64,000 nt of DNA from Mesorhizobium terrae (GTDB taxonomy: Bacteria > Pseudomonadota > Alphaproteobacteria > Rhizobiales > Rhizobiaceae): the NCBI RefSeq assembly GCF_008727715.1, contig NZ_CP044218.1, positions 4,943,501 to 5,007,500 of the forward strand. Reading direction: 5' to 3'. The notes under the pieces were generated by a model. It ran no database searches and was not told the DNA's origin. It saw only the letters and a list, made by a program, of their open reading frames with translations. A program made the position numbers and the translations under genes. Below, piece after piece: positions 35,303-45,897 of this stretch (position 1 is the stretch's first letter; every line of letters begins with the position of its first letter).

Positions 35303-38116
35303 ATGACTGCATCACCCTACCCCTTCTCAACCCGGCATATCGGGCCGAGCGTGACCGATACCCGGACCATGCTGGCGACGATCGGCGTGCCATCGGTGGA
35401 AACGCTGATCTCGCAGGCCGTGCCGAAATCGATCCGGCTGAACCGTCCGCTCGACCTGCCGGCACCCGCTTCCGAAGCGGAAGCGCTGGCCGAGCTCGCC
35501 GCGAAAATGTCGACCAACGTCGTGCTGAAAAGCTTCGTCGGCCTCGGCTACCACGGCACGCACACGCCGCCCGTCATCCTGCGCAACCTGTTCGAGAACC
35601 CGGCTTGGTACACGGCTTACACGCCCTATCAGGCCGAGATCAGCCAGGGTCGCCTGGAGATGCTGTTCAACTTCCAGACGCTGGTGACGGAACTCACCGG
35701 CCTGCCGGTGGCGTCCGCCTCGCTGCTGGACGAGGCCACTGCGCTGGCCGAAGCCGTCGGCATGGCCTTCCGCCATCACCGCGACAAGCGCAACAAGGTC
35801 GCTTTCGCCAACAAGCTGCATCCGCAGACCCGCGACGTCGTCGTTACCCGCGCCGAACCGCTCGGCATCGAGGTCGACGGCGACACGATCGATGAAGACA
35901 CCGCCGCTCTCGTGGTTGCCTGGCCGGACACCTATGGTGTCTATGGCGACCATTCGGCCAAGATCGCCGAAGCCAAGGCCGCCGGCGCGGTCGTCATCTT
36001 CGTCGCCGATCCGCTGGCACTTGTTGTCAGCGAGACCCCGGCGACCCTTGGCGCCGACATCGCGGTCGGCTCCATGCAGCGCTTTGGCGTGCCGATCGGC
36101 TTTGGCGGCCCGCACGCCGCATATTGCGCGGTCTCCGACAAGCTGACGCGCCTGATGCCCGGTCGTCTGGTCGGCCAGTCGGTCGACTCCAAGGGCCGGC
36201 CCGGCTTCCGCCTCGCCTTGCAGACGCGCGAGCAGCACATCCGCCGCGACAAGGCGACCTCCAACATCTGCACGGCGCAGGCGCTGCTCGCCAATATGGC
36301 GACCGCCTATGCCATCTGGCACGGCCCGGAAGGACTGCAGGCGATCGCCGACCATGTCCACGGCCTGACTGCCCGGCTGGCCGCTGCCTTGAAAGCCAAG
36401 GGGCACACAGTTCTGGGCGAAAACCGCTTCGACACAGTGACGGTCGAGGTGAAGGGACAGGCCAAGGCGAAGGCCAAGGAGGCCCAGACGGACGGACGCC
36501 TGCTGCGCATGGTCAACGACGATCTCGTCGGCATCTGCTTCGACGAGACCTCGACCGAGGCCGATCTGCAGGCCGTGGCCGCGCTGTTCGGCGCGACCGT
36601 TCCCGAGAAGGCGGATCGCCGGTTGCCCGGCAAGCCGCGTGCGATAAAGGGCTTCCTGTCGCAACCGGTCTTCCACCAGAACCGCTCCGAGACCGACATG
36701 ATGCGCTTCCTGCGCAAGCTGGCGGACAAGGACCTGGCGCTCGACCGCACCATGATCCCGCTCGGCTCCTGCACCATGAAGCTCAACGCAGCGGCCGAGA
36801 TGATCCCGGTCAGCTGGCCGAGTGTCGCCAACATGCATCCCTTCGCGCCGAAGGCCCATTCGAAGGGCTACAAGGCAATGACGGACGACCTCGAGCGTTG
36901 GCTGGCGGAGATCACCGGCTTCCAGGCGGTGTCGCTGCAGCCCAACGCCGGCAGCCAGGGCGAATATGCCGGTCTCCTGGCAATCCGCCACTATCATCTG
37001 TCGCGTGGCGATACGCATCGTAACATCTGCCTCATCCCCTCCTCCGCGCATGGCACCAATCCGGCAAGTGCCGCGATGGCCGGAATGGAAGTGGTGGTGG
37101 TGCGCTGCACCGAGAGCGGCGATATCGACATGGAGGACATGCGGGCGAAGGTTGCCGCCCACGCCACCAATCTGGCGGCGCTGATGATCACCTATCCCTC
37201 GACGCACGGTGTGTTCGAGGAGGGTGTGAAGGAACTCTGCCAGCTCATCCATGACAATGGCGGGCAGGTCTACCTTGATGGGGCCAACCTCAACGCCCTG
37301 GTCGGCCTCGCCCGCCCGGGCGACATCGGCGGCGACGTCTGCCATATGAACCTGCACAAGACCTTCTGCATCCCGCATGGCGGCGGCGGTCCGGGCGTTG
37401 GCCCGATCGGCGTCAAGTCGCATCTGGCGCCGTTCCTGCCCGGTCACATCGATCACGGTACGGACCACCCGGTTTCGGCGGCGCCTTACGGCAGCGCGTC
37501 GATCCTGCCGATCACCTGGATGTATATCCGCATGATGGGCGCGCAGGGTCTCAAGCAGGCGACCGAGGCGGCCATCCTGTCGGCCAACTACATCGCGAGA
37601 AAGCTGGAGGCGCACTATCCGGTGCTCTACAAGGGCGCCAACGGGCGGGTCGCGCATGAGTGCATCCTCGACACCCGCGTGTTGAAGGACAATGCCGGCA
37701 TCACCGTCGACGACGTCGCCAAGCGGCTGATCGACTACGGCTTCCACGCACCGACCATGTCGTGGCCAGTGGCTGGAACGCTGATGGTGGAGCCGACCGA
37801 GTCCGAACCCAAGCCCGAACTCGACCGTTTCTGCGAAGCGATGATCTCGATCGCCAACGAAGCGGCAAAGGTCGCCAAGGGCGAATGGCCGAAGGACGAC
37901 AATCCGCTGGTCAACGCCCCGCACACCGCGACCGAAACGCTGGCAGGCGACTGGACCCATCCCTATTCGCGGATGGAAGCCGCCTATCCGGCTTCGGACC
38001 CCGACACCGCCGCCAAATACTGGCCGCCGGTGTCGCGCATCGACAACGTCGCCGGCGACCGTAACCTGGTCTGTTCCTGCCCGCCGGTGTCGGAATATCT
38101 CGGCGCCGCCGAATAA
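35303..38116 (+). CDS. gcvP: Glycine dehydrogenase (decarboxylating), P protein
   Basis: PLP enzyme that decarboxylates glycine and loads the residue onto lipoyl-GcvH. A single 937-residue fused chain (N- and C-terminal P protein halves), as usual in proteobacteria. The N-terminal half has [14 protein letters not shown] and [16 protein letters not shown]; the PLP lysine lies in [17 protein letters not shown] at about residue 686. ATG at 35303, with AGGACA before it, follows the gcvH stop by 16 bp. It closes the operon. Confidence 0.97.
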   Translation: MTASPYPFSTRHIGPSVTDTRTMLATIGVPSVETLISQAVPKSIRLNRPLDLPAPASEAEALAELAAKMSTNVVLKSFVGLGYHGTHTPPVILRNLFENPAWYTAYTPYQAEISQGRLEMLFNFQTLVTELTGLPVASASLLDEATALAEAVGMAFRHHRDKRNKVAFANKLHPQTRDVVVTRAEPLGIEVDGDTIDEDTAALVVAWPDTYGVYGDHSAKIAEAKAAGAVVIFVADPLALVVSETPATLGADIAVGSMQRFGVPIGFGGPHAAYCAVSDKLTRLMPGRLVGQSVDSKGRPGFRLALQTREQHIRRDKATSNICTAQALLANMATAYAIWHGPEGLQAIADHVHGLTARLAAALKAKGHTVLGENRFDTVTVEVKGQAKAKAKEAQTDGRLLRMVNDDLVGICFDETSTEADLQAVAALFGATVPEKADRRLPGKPRAIKGFLSQPVFHQNRSETDMMRFLRKLADKDLALDRTMIPLGSCTMKLNAAAEMIPVSWPSVANMHPFAPKAHSKGYKAMTDDLERWLAEITGFQAVSLQPNAGSQGEYAGLLAIRHYHLSRGDTHRNICLIPSSAHGTNPASAAMAGMEVVVVRCTESGDIDMEDMRAKVAAHATNLAALMITYPSTHGVFEEGVKELCQLIHDNGGQVYLDGANLNALVGLARPGDIGGDVCHMNLHKTFCIPHGGGGPGVGPIGVKSHLAPFLPGHIDHGTDHPVSAAPYGSASILPITWMYIRMMGAQGLKQATEAAILSANYIARKLEAHYPVLYKGANGRVAHECILDTRVLKDNAGITVDDVAKRLIDYGFHAPTMSWPVAGTLMVEPTESEPKPELDRFCEAMISIANEAAKVAKGEWPKDDNPLVNAPHTATETLAGDWTHPYSRMEAAYPASDPDTAAKYWPPVSRIDNVAGDRNLVCSCPPVSEYLGAAE

Positions 38117-38124
38117 GGCGCCGT

Positions 38125-39297
38125 TCAGGCACGCCGGGCGGGGCGATGAACCGGCCCGGCGATCCACCCGTCGACAGCGACGCGGTTGCGGCCCGCGCGC
38201 TTTGCCTCATAGAGCGCGCGGTCGGCCCTTGTCAGCATGTCACTGAGCGTCACGCCGCCCGGTTTGCCAAAGGCGACACCGGCGCTGACGGTGCAGCGCA
38301 ACGGCCCTGCGGGGGTAACGATTTCCTCCGCGGCGAAATCCACAAGGATGCGGCGCGCCGTCGCTTCGACGTAATTGCCCTCGACACGAGCGATCACCAG
38401 CGCGAACTCCTCGCCGCCCAGCCGGAACGCGCTGTCGCCGGCGCGCAGGCTCCCGCTCATCACTTCAGCGAAGCGCCGCAACACATCGTCGCCCGTCGAA
38501 TGCCCATGGACATCGTTGGTGTTCTTGAAATGGTCGAGATCGAACATGACGACGGCCATCTGCTCGCCGAAGGCCTTTTTCGGATAGTCCTCGACCAGGG
38601 CGCGACGGTTCCGCAATCCGGTCAAAGCGTCGGTCAAGGCTTCCGAGCGGTGGCGGGCCGCGGCACGCAGATTGTGCATGGTCATCGGCAGCGCGCCGAG
38701 GGCTGTCAGGCACGCCACGGAAATGATGATGTTGATGCGCTCCGCCCAATTGTCGGGCGCTCCGCCGAGCACCCAGCGGCCGTCGACGAGCAACACGATG
38801 CCGCACAAGGCGAACGAGACGGAGCAAATGCCGAACAGCGTCGACATCAGCACGATCAGCGCCGGGAACTCGGCGCGGTTCTGCCAGAAGATCCAGCCGA
38901 TCCACACAAGCAGGATGGTCGACCACAGATATTCCGCCATGAAGGCGGCGCCATCCAGCCCGACGACCATCAAGAAAGTGGTAGAGAGGATCGACAGCCC
39001 GACCGCCAGCGGGGCCTGGCGTGTGACCTCCGAACGTCCGTAGAACTGCGCCGCGGCGATCAGGATGAGCGAGAAGCCGGTCGGAAGGAGCGCAAGCGTC
39101 AACGCACCGAGCCAGGGCCTCGGCTCAATGCCGTAGCGCCAGAACGCCACCACATGCATGGCAAGCAGTGCCAATCCCATCGAGGCCGTCAGGAAATACC
39201 GGCTCTGGCGCGTTGCTGTCCAGATGACCAGCATGGTTACGCTGAGACATGCTCCCGACAATGCTGCCGCAAGCAGCAAGGACTGAAAGTCCAGCAT
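38125..39297 (-). CDS. Membrane-anchored GGDEF diguanylate cyclase
   Basis: Makes cyclic di-GMP from two GTP. The first about 220 of 390 residues are a membrane sensor with about 6-7 helices; the rest is a GGDEF domain. The active-site motif reads GGEEF at residues 294-298, and the inhibitory I-site RxxD is at 285-288, five residues before it, so product inhibition is expected. There is no EAL domain. It is tail-to-tail with gcvP (8 bp) and divergent from parE. Confidence 0.94.
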   Translation of the reverse strand: MLDFQSLLLAAALSGACLSVTMLVIWTATRQSRYFLTASMGLALLAMHVVAFWRYGIEPRPWLGALTLALLPTGFSLILIAAAQFYGRSEVTRQAPLAVGLSILSTTFLMVVGLDGAAFMAEYLWSTILLVWIGWIFWQNRAEFPALIVLMSTLFGICSVSFALCGIVLLVDGRWVLGGAPDNWAERINIIISVACLTALGALPMTMHNLRAAARHRSEALTDALTGLRNRRALVEDYPKKAFGEQMAVVMFDLDHFKNTNDVHGHSTGDDVLRRFAEVMSGSLRAGDSAFRLGGEEFALVIARVEGNYVEATARRILVDFAAEEIVTPAGPLRCTVSAGVAFGKPGGVTLSDMLTRADRALYEAKRAGRNRVAVDGWIAGPVHRPARRA

Positions 39298-39440
39298 GGC
39301 CCCGCTTCCCCGATATTCAACGCCGTCGGCGTCATACCCTATGATCGCCGATCTTGGGCCAAGCTAGCATGAACCGACACGAGAAACTTACGAGATGGTT
39401 TACGAGACCTCTCTGTTCAGGGTAGACGGTCGGCCGCCAT

Positions 39441-39455
39441 GAACGGAACACGAAC
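39441..39455. promoter_or_regulatory. LexA-type SOS box upstream of parE
   Basis: GAAC (39441-39444), seven bases, GAAC (39452-39455): the reverse orientation of GTTC-N7-GTTC, 70 bp before the parE start. One such match per about 30 kb is expected by chance, so its position is the main support. Confidence 0.5.
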
Positions 39456-39525
39456 CGCCGTGATCCGGCCGGCAAAGCGTGCCAATATTGTTTCCTGATT
39501 CGTTTTCCAATATTCCCGGCCTTCC

Positions 39526-41589
39526 ATGGACGAAATGAACGACCTATTCGGCAATCCGGACAAGCAGCCCCAGCAGCAGCCGCGCGCGACATCGCGACCG
39601 GCCGATCCGCTCGTGCAGGCAGCCAAGCGCGCCCAGCCAGCAACCAAGGATGGCAGCGAGGGCTATAGCGCCGCCGACATCGAGGTGCTGGAAGGCCTTG
39701 AGCCGGTGCGCCGCCGGCCCGGCATGTATATCGGCGGCACCGACGAGAAGGCGCTGCACCACCTCTTCGCCGAAGTCATCGACAACTCGATGGACGAAGC
39801 GGTGGCAGGCCACGCCACCTTCATCGAGGTGGAACTGGATGCCGAAGGTTTCCTCACCGTCACCGACAACGGTCGCGGCATCCCGGTCGACCCGCATCCG
39901 AAGTTCAAGGACAAGTCGGCGCTCGAAGTGATCATGACGACGCTGCACGCCGGCGGTAAGTTCGACTCGAAAGTCTACGAAACCTCGGGCGGTCTGCACG
40001 GCGTCGGCGTGTCGGTCGTCAACGCACTGTCGGACGTTTGCGAGGTCGAGGTGGCGCGCGGTCGCAAGCTCTACCGGCAGCGTTTTTCGCGCGGCATACC
40101 GCAAGGCGGCCTGGAGTTCCTGGGCGACGTGCAGAACCGGCGCGGCACCAGGACACGCTTCCATCCCGATCCCGACATCTTCGGCAAGGGCGCGCATTTC
40201 GAACCAGCGCGCATCTATCGCATGGCCCGCTCGAAGGCCTATCTGTTCGGCGGCGTCAACATCCGCTGGTCGTGCGACCCCGCCCTGATCAAGGACAAGG
40301 ACCCGACGCCGGCCAAGGCCGAATTCCATTTCCCCGGCGGTCTCGGCGATTATCTGAAAGCCTCGCTCGGCGACGAGATGCAGGTCACCCGCGAAATCTT
40401 TGCCGGGAAGAGCGACAAGCAAAGCGGCCACGGCTCGGTCGAATGGGCGGTCACCTGGTTTGGCGGCGACGGCTTCGTCAACTCCTACTGCAACACCATC
40501 CCGACCGGCGATGGCGGCACTCATGAGATGGGCTTCCGCAACGTGCTGACGCGCGGCCTGCGCGCCTATGCCGATCTCGTCGGCAACAAGCGCGCCTCGA
40601 TCGTCACCAGCGAAGACGTGATGATCTCGGCCGCCGGCATGCTCTCGGTCTTCATCCGCGAGCCCGAATTCGTTGGCCAGACCAAGGACAAGCTGGCGAC
40701 GGTCGAAGCGATACGTATCGTGGAATCGGCGCTCCGCGATCCGTTCGACCACTGGCTGGCCGACAATCCGCAGGAAGCCTCCAAGCTGCTCGACTGGGTG
40801 ATCGCCCGCGCCGACGAGCGCGTGCGGCGGCGTCAGGAAAAGGAAGTTTCGCGCAAGAGCGCGGTGCGCAAACTGCGGCTGCCCGGCAAGCTGGCCGACT
40901 GCACGCAGAACGCAGCCGCGGGCGCGGAACTGTTCATCGTCGAGGGCGATTCGGCCGGCGGCTCAGCCAAGCAGGCGCGGGATCGCGCGATGCAGGCGGT
41001 GCTGCCGCTGCGCGGCAAGATCCTCAACGTCGCCAGCGCCGGCAATGACAAAATGGCCGCCAACCAGCAGATTTCCGATCTGGTCCAGGCACTCGGCTGC
41101 GGAACCCGCTCCAAATACCGCGACGAGGACCTGCGCTACGACCGCGTCGTCATCATGACCGACGCCGACGTCGACGGCGCCCATATCGCCTCGCTGCTCA
41201 TCACCTTCTTCTACCAGGAGATGCCGCAGCTGATCCGTGGCGGTCATCTCTTCATGGCGGTGCCGCCGCTCTACTCGATCCGCCAGGGCGGCAAGATCGC
41301 TTATGCCCGCGACGACGCCCATAAGGACGAATTGCTGCGCACCGAGTTCACCGGCCGCGGCAAGGTCGAGATCGGCCGCTTCAAGGGCCTTGGCGAGATG
41401 ATGGCCAGCCAGCTCAAGGAAACGACCATGGACCCGAGGAAGCGCACGCTGCTCCGGGTCGACGTGCTGGACGAGGAAACGGCGACCAAGGATGCGGTTG
41501 ACGCGCTGATGGGCACCAAACCCGAGGCACGCTTCCGCTTCATCCAGGAGCGGGCGGAGTTCGCCGCGGCGGATGCGCTGGACATCTGA
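39526..41589 (+). CDS. parE: DNA topoisomerase IV subunit B
   Basis: ATPase subunit that, with ParC, separates daughter chromosomes. The 687-residue protein has an N-terminal proline/glutamine-rich extension, the GHKL ATPase (ADIEVLEGLEPVRRRPGMYIGGT, NGRGIPVDPHPK), the transducer and the TOPRIM domain with EGDSAGGSA (Glu at about residue 473) and DADVDGAHI. Its size and lack of the GyrB 170-residue insert favour ParE over GyrB, and parC is not in the window. An SOS box precedes it. Confidence 0.93.
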   Translation: MDEMNDLFGNPDKQPQQQPRATSRPADPLVQAAKRAQPATKDGSEGYSAADIEVLEGLEPVRRRPGMYIGGTDEKALHHLFAEVIDNSMDEAVAGHATFIEVELDAEGFLTVTDNGRGIPVDPHPKFKDKSALEVIMTTLHAGGKFDSKVYETSGGLHGVGVSVVNALSDVCEVEVARGRKLYRQRFSRGIPQGGLEFLGDVQNRRGTRTRFHPDPDIFGKGAHFEPARIYRMARSKAYLFGGVNIRWSCDPALIKDKDPTPAKAEFHFPGGLGDYLKASLGDEMQVTREIFAGKSDKQSGHGSVEWAVTWFGGDGFVNSYCNTIPTGDGGTHEMGFRNVLTRGLRAYADLVGNKRASIVTSEDVMISAAGMLSVFIREPEFVGQTKDKLATVEAIRIVESALRDPFDHWLADNPQEASKLLDWVIARADERVRRRQEKEVSRKSAVRKLRLPGKLADCTQNAAAGAELFIVEGDSAGGSAKQARDRAMQAVLPLRGKILNVASAGNDKMAANQQISDLVQALGCGTRSKYRDEDLRYDRVVIMTDADVDGAHIASLLITFFYQEMPQLIRGGHLFMAVPPLYSIRQGGKIAYARDDAHKDELLRTEFTGRGKVEIGRFKGLGEMMASQLKETTMDPRKRTLLRVDVLDEETATKDAVDALMGTKPEARFRFIQERAEFAAADALDI

Positions 41590-41618
41590 GGTTTTCGCCC
41601 TGGCCCGGAGATGAAGCC

Positions 41619-43679
41619 GTGAATTGGGCGACGCTTAAGGAACGGGTCGATGCGACCTTCGCCGGATCGCTTCAGCCGACCCGTTCCGACTGGATCTTCG
41701 CGCTGCGGACGACAACGGCCGCACTGATCGCACTGTTCGCCGCCTACGCACTCAAGCTCGAACATCCGCAATGGGCGATGATGACGGTGTTCATCGTCGC
41801 CCAGCCCGTTGCCGGCATGGTGCTGGCAAAAGGGTTCTACCGGCTGGTCGGCACGATCGTCGGCGCGGCTGCCGCCATCGGCGTCACCTGGCTGTTCGGC
41901 GGCAGTCCCTGGCTGTTCGTGGCCGTGCTGTCGCTGTGGATCGGGCTCTGCACGCTCGTCTCGTCGCTGCTGCGCAATCCTGAGGCCTATGGAGCCGCAC
42001 TTGCCGGCTATACGGCGATGATCATCGGCCTGCCTGCCTTCGGCCAGCCGCATCTCGTCACCGAACTCGCCTCCGCTCGCTGCATCGAAATCGTGCTAGG
42101 CATCGTCTGCGCCGCCATAACAAGCCGGCTCATCCTGCCCAAGCTCGCCGGCTCCGCGATCAACGCCCGGCTACAGCGCAGCATCCTTGATCTCGCGGCC
42201 TATACCGAGGGCGCCTTTTCCGGCGCCGATCCGGCCAAACTCGACGCCACCTACCGCAAGCTGATCGCCGACACCCAGACATTGGGAGAGATGCGGGCCT
42301 ATGCGCGGCTGGAAGCGCCGAGCCTCGCCACGCGCGCTCATCCGGTGCGCCGCACCATTGGCCATCTTCTGTCGGCGCTGTCGGCCGCGCGCATGCTGCA
42401 CAGCCACGCCGCGCCGCAAAATGCCGCCCTTCTGCCCGTGCGCAGCCAGCTGAAGGCACTGGTTTCCGAACTGTCCAGCACGCCGCATGCGCTTGGCGAT
42501 ACGAAGCCCTGGATCGAAAGGCTCGATGCGATCGCCAGCGAAGCGCGTCGCATTCCCGACGGTCTCGCCGGCGAAGGCGAGGACCCGGTCGGCACCGTCA
42601 CGCGCCTGACCGTCGCCGGTGAATTCGCGCAGTCGTTGCGGGAGACACTGCGCGGACTGGACGCACTGCGCCGTCCGAAAACCGAAAGGGCGATGCGCGA
42701 GCGCCGACAGCCGGCGCTGGTGGTGCATCGCGACCACCACGCAGCCTGGCGCAACGCCATCCGCGCAACGGTCGCCACTATGCTCGTCGCCGCCTTTTGG
42801 CTGGCGACGCGATGGTCGGAGGCGGCGGGCACGGTCATCCTCGTCGCCGTCGTCTCCAGCCTGTTCGCGTCCCGGCCCGCCCCCGCGCAGGTCGCCTGGG
42901 GTTTCTTCAAGGGCTCGCTGCTCGCCTTGCCCTTCGCCTTCCTCATCGGCCAGCTTGCCTTGCCGCTTCTGCCCGGTTTCGGCTGGTTCGCGCTGTTCGT
43001 CGTACCGGTTCTGGTTCCTGCCGCCCTAGCCATGGCCAATCCGCGCCTTGTCGGCGTCGCCACGGCCTTCGCGATCAACTTCCTCGCCTTTCTCAGCCCG
43101 CATCAGGGCATGGCCTATGATCCGGCCGGCTTCTTCATCGGTCCGGTCGCGGCGCTGGTCGGCATGCTGATCGCCATCGGCGTCTTTCTGGTCGTGCTGC
43201 CGGTCGACCCCAGGGTCACCGTCAATCGCATCGCTGGTGCCATGCGCGAGGATCTGGTGCGTCTCTGCCTGCATGAGCGCGTTCCGCGCCGCTCGGCTTT
43301 CGAAAGCCTTGCTTATGACCGCGTCAACCAGCTGATGCCGTTGGCGCAGCAGGCAGGCCGCAAATATGAAGGGCTGTTCGAAGGCAGCATCGCCTCGGTG
43401 ACGGTCGGGCTGGAAGTGCTGCGCCTGCGCGCAGAACAGGCGGCCGGCACGCTTCCACCGGCGCTGACGGTTTCCATCGCCGAGTCGCTGCGACAGTTGG
43501 CGCGCGACCTTCTGGTGCGCGCGCCACGCGAATCCTGGAAGACCGGCATAGCCGCGATGCGCAAGGATGCCGCCGATATCGCAGCCGCCGGCGGCGCGGA
43601 GGCGCTGCGGATTGCGGCATCGCTGCGGGTGATCGCGGCGGCCGTCGAGGATTATCCCGACTTCTTCCGCAAGGACTAG
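41619..43679 (+). CDS. FUSC family inner-membrane exporter
   Basis: A 686-residue protein of the FUSC (fusaric acid resistance/YccS-like) superfamily with two hydrophobic halves: an N-terminal membrane domain (about residues 28-190, GTIVGAAAAIGVTWLFG), a hydrophilic middle and a second membrane domain (about residues 380-530, VATMLVAAFWLATRWSEAAGTVILVAVVSSLFAS). Relatives export aromatic acids, usually with a membrane-fusion partner that is absent here. The start is GTG 41619 with GGAG eight bases upstream. It follows parE by 29 bp and may be co-transcribed. Confidence 0.88.
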   Translation: MNWATLKERVDATFAGSLQPTRSDWIFALRTTTAALIALFAAYALKLEHPQWAMMTVFIVAQPVAGMVLAKGFYRLVGTIVGAAAAIGVTWLFGGSPWLFVAVLSLWIGLCTLVSSLLRNPEAYGAALAGYTAMIIGLPAFGQPHLVTELASARCIEIVLGIVCAAITSRLILPKLAGSAINARLQRSILDLAAYTEGAFSGADPAKLDATYRKLIADTQTLGEMRAYARLEAPSLATRAHPVRRTIGHLLSALSAARMLHSHAAPQNAALLPVRSQLKALVSELSSTPHALGDTKPWIERLDAIASEARRIPDGLAGEGEDPVGTVTRLTVAGEFAQSLRETLRGLDALRRPKTERAMRERRQPALVVHRDHHAAWRNAIRATVATMLVAAFWLATRWSEAAGTVILVAVVSSLFASRPAPAQVAWGFFKGSLLALPFAFLIGQLALPLLPGFGWFALFVVPVLVPAALAMANPRLVGVATAFAINFLAFLSPHQGMAYDPAGFFIGPVAALVGMLIAIGVFLVVLPVDPRVTVNRIAGAMREDLVRLCLHERVPRRSAFESLAYDRVNQLMPLAQQAGRKYEGLFEGSIASVTVGLEVLRLRAEQAAGTLPPALTVSIAESLRQLARDLLVRAPRESWKTGIAAMRKDAADIAAAGGAEALRIAASLRVIAAAVEDYPDFFRKD

Positions 43680-43751
43680 GATCAGGACCTGTTCCGCACG
43701 AGCCACGTTCTAGCGAGCGTGTTACCAGGCCGGAGCGATTTCCAGCACCGG

Positions 43752-44588
43752 CTATTGCCGGGCAGGCCGATGCTTGACGCAGTGATCGTAACGGTAACCC
43801 TTGCGCTGTGCGGGTTTGAGTTCGCGATCGCGAAGAACGGTATCGCGTGGCGTGGTCGGGGCCGCGCAGATGTCGGCAAAACGCCCGCGAAGATCATCGA
43901 CATATTCAATGTTGATGACCTGCTCGCCGTAATATCGTGTGTACCCGGCGCATTCGTCGTAGCGGTGGCATTCCTCGGAAACCGAGAAATCGAACCCTAT
44001 CTGCTTCCGCTCCCGGTCGGAAAGCTGTGGTGCATTCTTTTGTCCAGCCGCCAGTCCGTGCCCATGAGCGGCACTCACCAGCAATGTTGCGAATGCGACC
44101 GCATCTTCGTGTTTGAGCGCACCGTTCGACCTTGTGAAGGAATCCAGATTGTCGAACTCGACGGCATTGAACCCTGCGCGCGCGCAACCGGAAATGGTGA
44201 CGGCAAGGCGCTCCAGGATAGCGGCTCGGCGCTTCTCCGAAGAGATGTCGAGAAGATGTTCATCCGGCCATTCCGGATCGACAAGCGGTTTACCCTTGCT
44301 GTTCTTGACCAGAAGGTCGAGCGGCCACGCGACACCGGGCTGTGTCTGGAAACCATTGACATAGCATATGTTGTACAGACCTCGGGCCGGCGTAGCGGTG
44401 CTGTCGCGCACGACGACATTTGTCCCGGCGGGAGGGTCATAGGCTCCGCCAAGCTGGTAGTCTGCCATGGCGTCGGAGGGAAGCGGCTTGAATGCCTGAG
44501 CGGCTCCGGACAGTTCTTCCGCCGAGCTTGCCGTTCCAGAGCACAGGATCAGCGTTGCAGTGACAAAAATCCAATTCGGTCGATGCAT
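43752..44588 (-). CDS. Exported GH114-like TIM-barrel protein
   Basis: A 278-residue protein with a Sec signal peptide (cleavage near ASS-AE at about residue 23). The mature chain resembles the GH114 (DUF297) TIM barrel, whose known member is an endo-alpha-1,4-polygalactosaminidase: QLGGAYDPPAG, YNICYVNGFQTQPG, LDISSEKRRAAILERL and FNAVEFDNLDSF. The acidic residues in FNAVEFDNLD fit a catalytic strand. It lies alone, with no carbohydrate-gene cluster. Substrate is unknown. Confidence 0.8.
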   Translation of the reverse strand: MHRPNWIFVTATLILCSGTASSAEELSGAAQAFKPLPSDAMADYQLGGAYDPPAGTNVVVRDSTATPARGLYNICYVNGFQTQPGVAWPLDLLVKNSKGKPLVDPEWPDEHLLDISSEKRRAAILERLAVTISGCARAGFNAVEFDNLDSFTRSNGALKHEDAVAFATLLVSAAHGHGLAAGQKNAPQLSDRERKQIGFDFSVSEECHRYDECAGYTRYYGEQVINIEYVDDLRGRFADICAAPTTPRDTVLRDRELKPAQRKGYRYDHCVKHRPARQ

Positions 44589-44627
44589 GGTCCCGCGTCA
44601 TCCATAGCCGATGCCTGTCAGCCAAGA

Positions 44628-45749
44628 TTAGGCGGCGGCGATGGCCAATGCATGACCGCGCGCGTTCTGACGCAGCGCATCGAGGTGGATCGACTTCACC
44701 AGCGCGGCCAAGTCGCCCTCGGCGCCCTGCCCACCCAACTCCTTCAGCATCAGCCAGCTGACTTCCTGTACGCCGGCGACGCGCTTGCCATTGGCAACCT
44801 CGCGCCAGATCTTGAGTGCCTGCAGGATGATGCCATGCGTTGCCTTGGAAAGACCGGCGGACGCAAACAGCGCTAGCAGCGCAACGTCGTTGCCGCCGGC
44901 CAGAAGCGCGCTCACCCGCTGCTCCGATTGTCCGGTGAGCGCCACCAGCGCGGCGCCGAAGAAGTCGACCTTGCCGTGAGCGACGGTGCGAATGATGAAT
45001 GAGGCCGTCAAATCGCCTCGCAGCCGCAGATGCTCGACCAATGCGCGGTGTTCGACTGCCTGGGTGCCGTCAATAAGGGTGACGGAGGCCTTGATGCAGG
45101 CATCGCGCATGACGCGTTCGGCCCGCGCCGTTCCCATCAAGGCAAGCACCAGCGGAGCCCCCCGGAGCGCCTCGCCCAGCTTGACGAGCAGCATGTGGCG
45201 GCAGTCCGCGGGCAAGGTCTCGTGGGCGATCAGCGCCTCGCGAAGCGCCGGCAGATGGCCGTGCCGCTCGGCGATGCGCCTGTAGCTCATCGAGGCGATA
45301 ACGGCGCCGTGGTTCGCAAGAAGCGTCAAGCACGCCTCGGCTTCGCCGATCTCGGCGATCGCGGCAGCAACGGTCATGGAGACGGAGGGCCGGTCGGCAA
45401 TGAGCTTCTGCGTCGCCTTCTGGCCGGCGGCGACACGATCGATCAGGTCGGCGTCGGTCAGCAATGGCGAGCGGGCCAGAACCACCGCGGCCACTTCGGG
45501 CTGGTCGGAGGCCAGTGCCGCGATGATCTGGATCGGCGCATGATGGCTCATCGACAGCGCCTCGGCCATCGCGGCCCGCACCTTGGACGAGGCATCGTCG
45601 AGCAGGAATGTCAGTGCCGCCTCGGCGGCGCAACGATCCTCGAACGGCAGGTCGCGGTTGACATAGGCACGGGCCAGCGCACTCGCGGCCGCGGCGCGCT
45701 CGGAGACCTTCGCCGTGGCAACCCATTTGAGGAAATGAGAAACAACCAT
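44628..45749 (-). CDS. DUF2336 domain protein
   Basis: A 373-residue alpha-helical protein of the DUF2336 family, typical of alphaproteobacteria. The N-terminal part is made of HEAT-like helical pairs (ERAAAASALARAYVNRD, DRCAAEAALTFLLDDASSKVRAAMAEAL) and the C-terminal part continues in helices. Function is unknown; a scaffold or regulatory role is a guess. The frame opens at 45788; ATG at 45749 begins MVVSHFLKWVATAKVSER. It is divergent from the MaoC gene. Confidence 0.88.
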   Translation of the reverse strand: MVVSHFLKWVATAKVSERAAAASALARAYVNRDLPFEDRCAAEAALTFLLDDASSKVRAAMAEALSMSHHAPIQIIAALASDQPEVAAVVLARSPLLTDADLIDRVAAGQKATQKLIADRPSVSMTVAAAIAEIGEAEACLTLLANHGAVIASMSYRRIAERHGHLPALREALIAHETLPADCRHMLLVKLGEALRGAPLVLALMGTARAERVMRDACIKASVTLIDGTQAVEHRALVEHLRLRGDLTASFIIRTVAHGKVDFFGAALVALTGQSEQRVSALLAGGNDVALLALFASAGLSKATHGIILQALKIWREVANGKRVAGVQEVSWLMLKELGGQGAEGDLAALVKSIHLDALRQNARGHALAIAAA

Positions 45750-45897
45750 ATCCACCCACTTGCACTCGCACCGGACCCCATCCGGCAACCCTGAAAAGAC
45801 GTTAGGCAGAAATGGTTTACGAAGCGTTCACCATAATTCTTAACCAGCTTGCGGGGGCTGTTGGCTAAGCCTATCAAGCAGGAAACGGAGGATCGAC

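Noticed and set aside
35327..38167. 946-residue minus-strand frame opposite gcvP
   Set aside because: Antisense shadow of gcvP; the sense frame carries all conserved motifs.
41611..41622. ATG at 41611 as the FUSC gene start
   Set aside because: It is followed by AAG CCG TGA, a stop; GTG at 41619 is the usable start.
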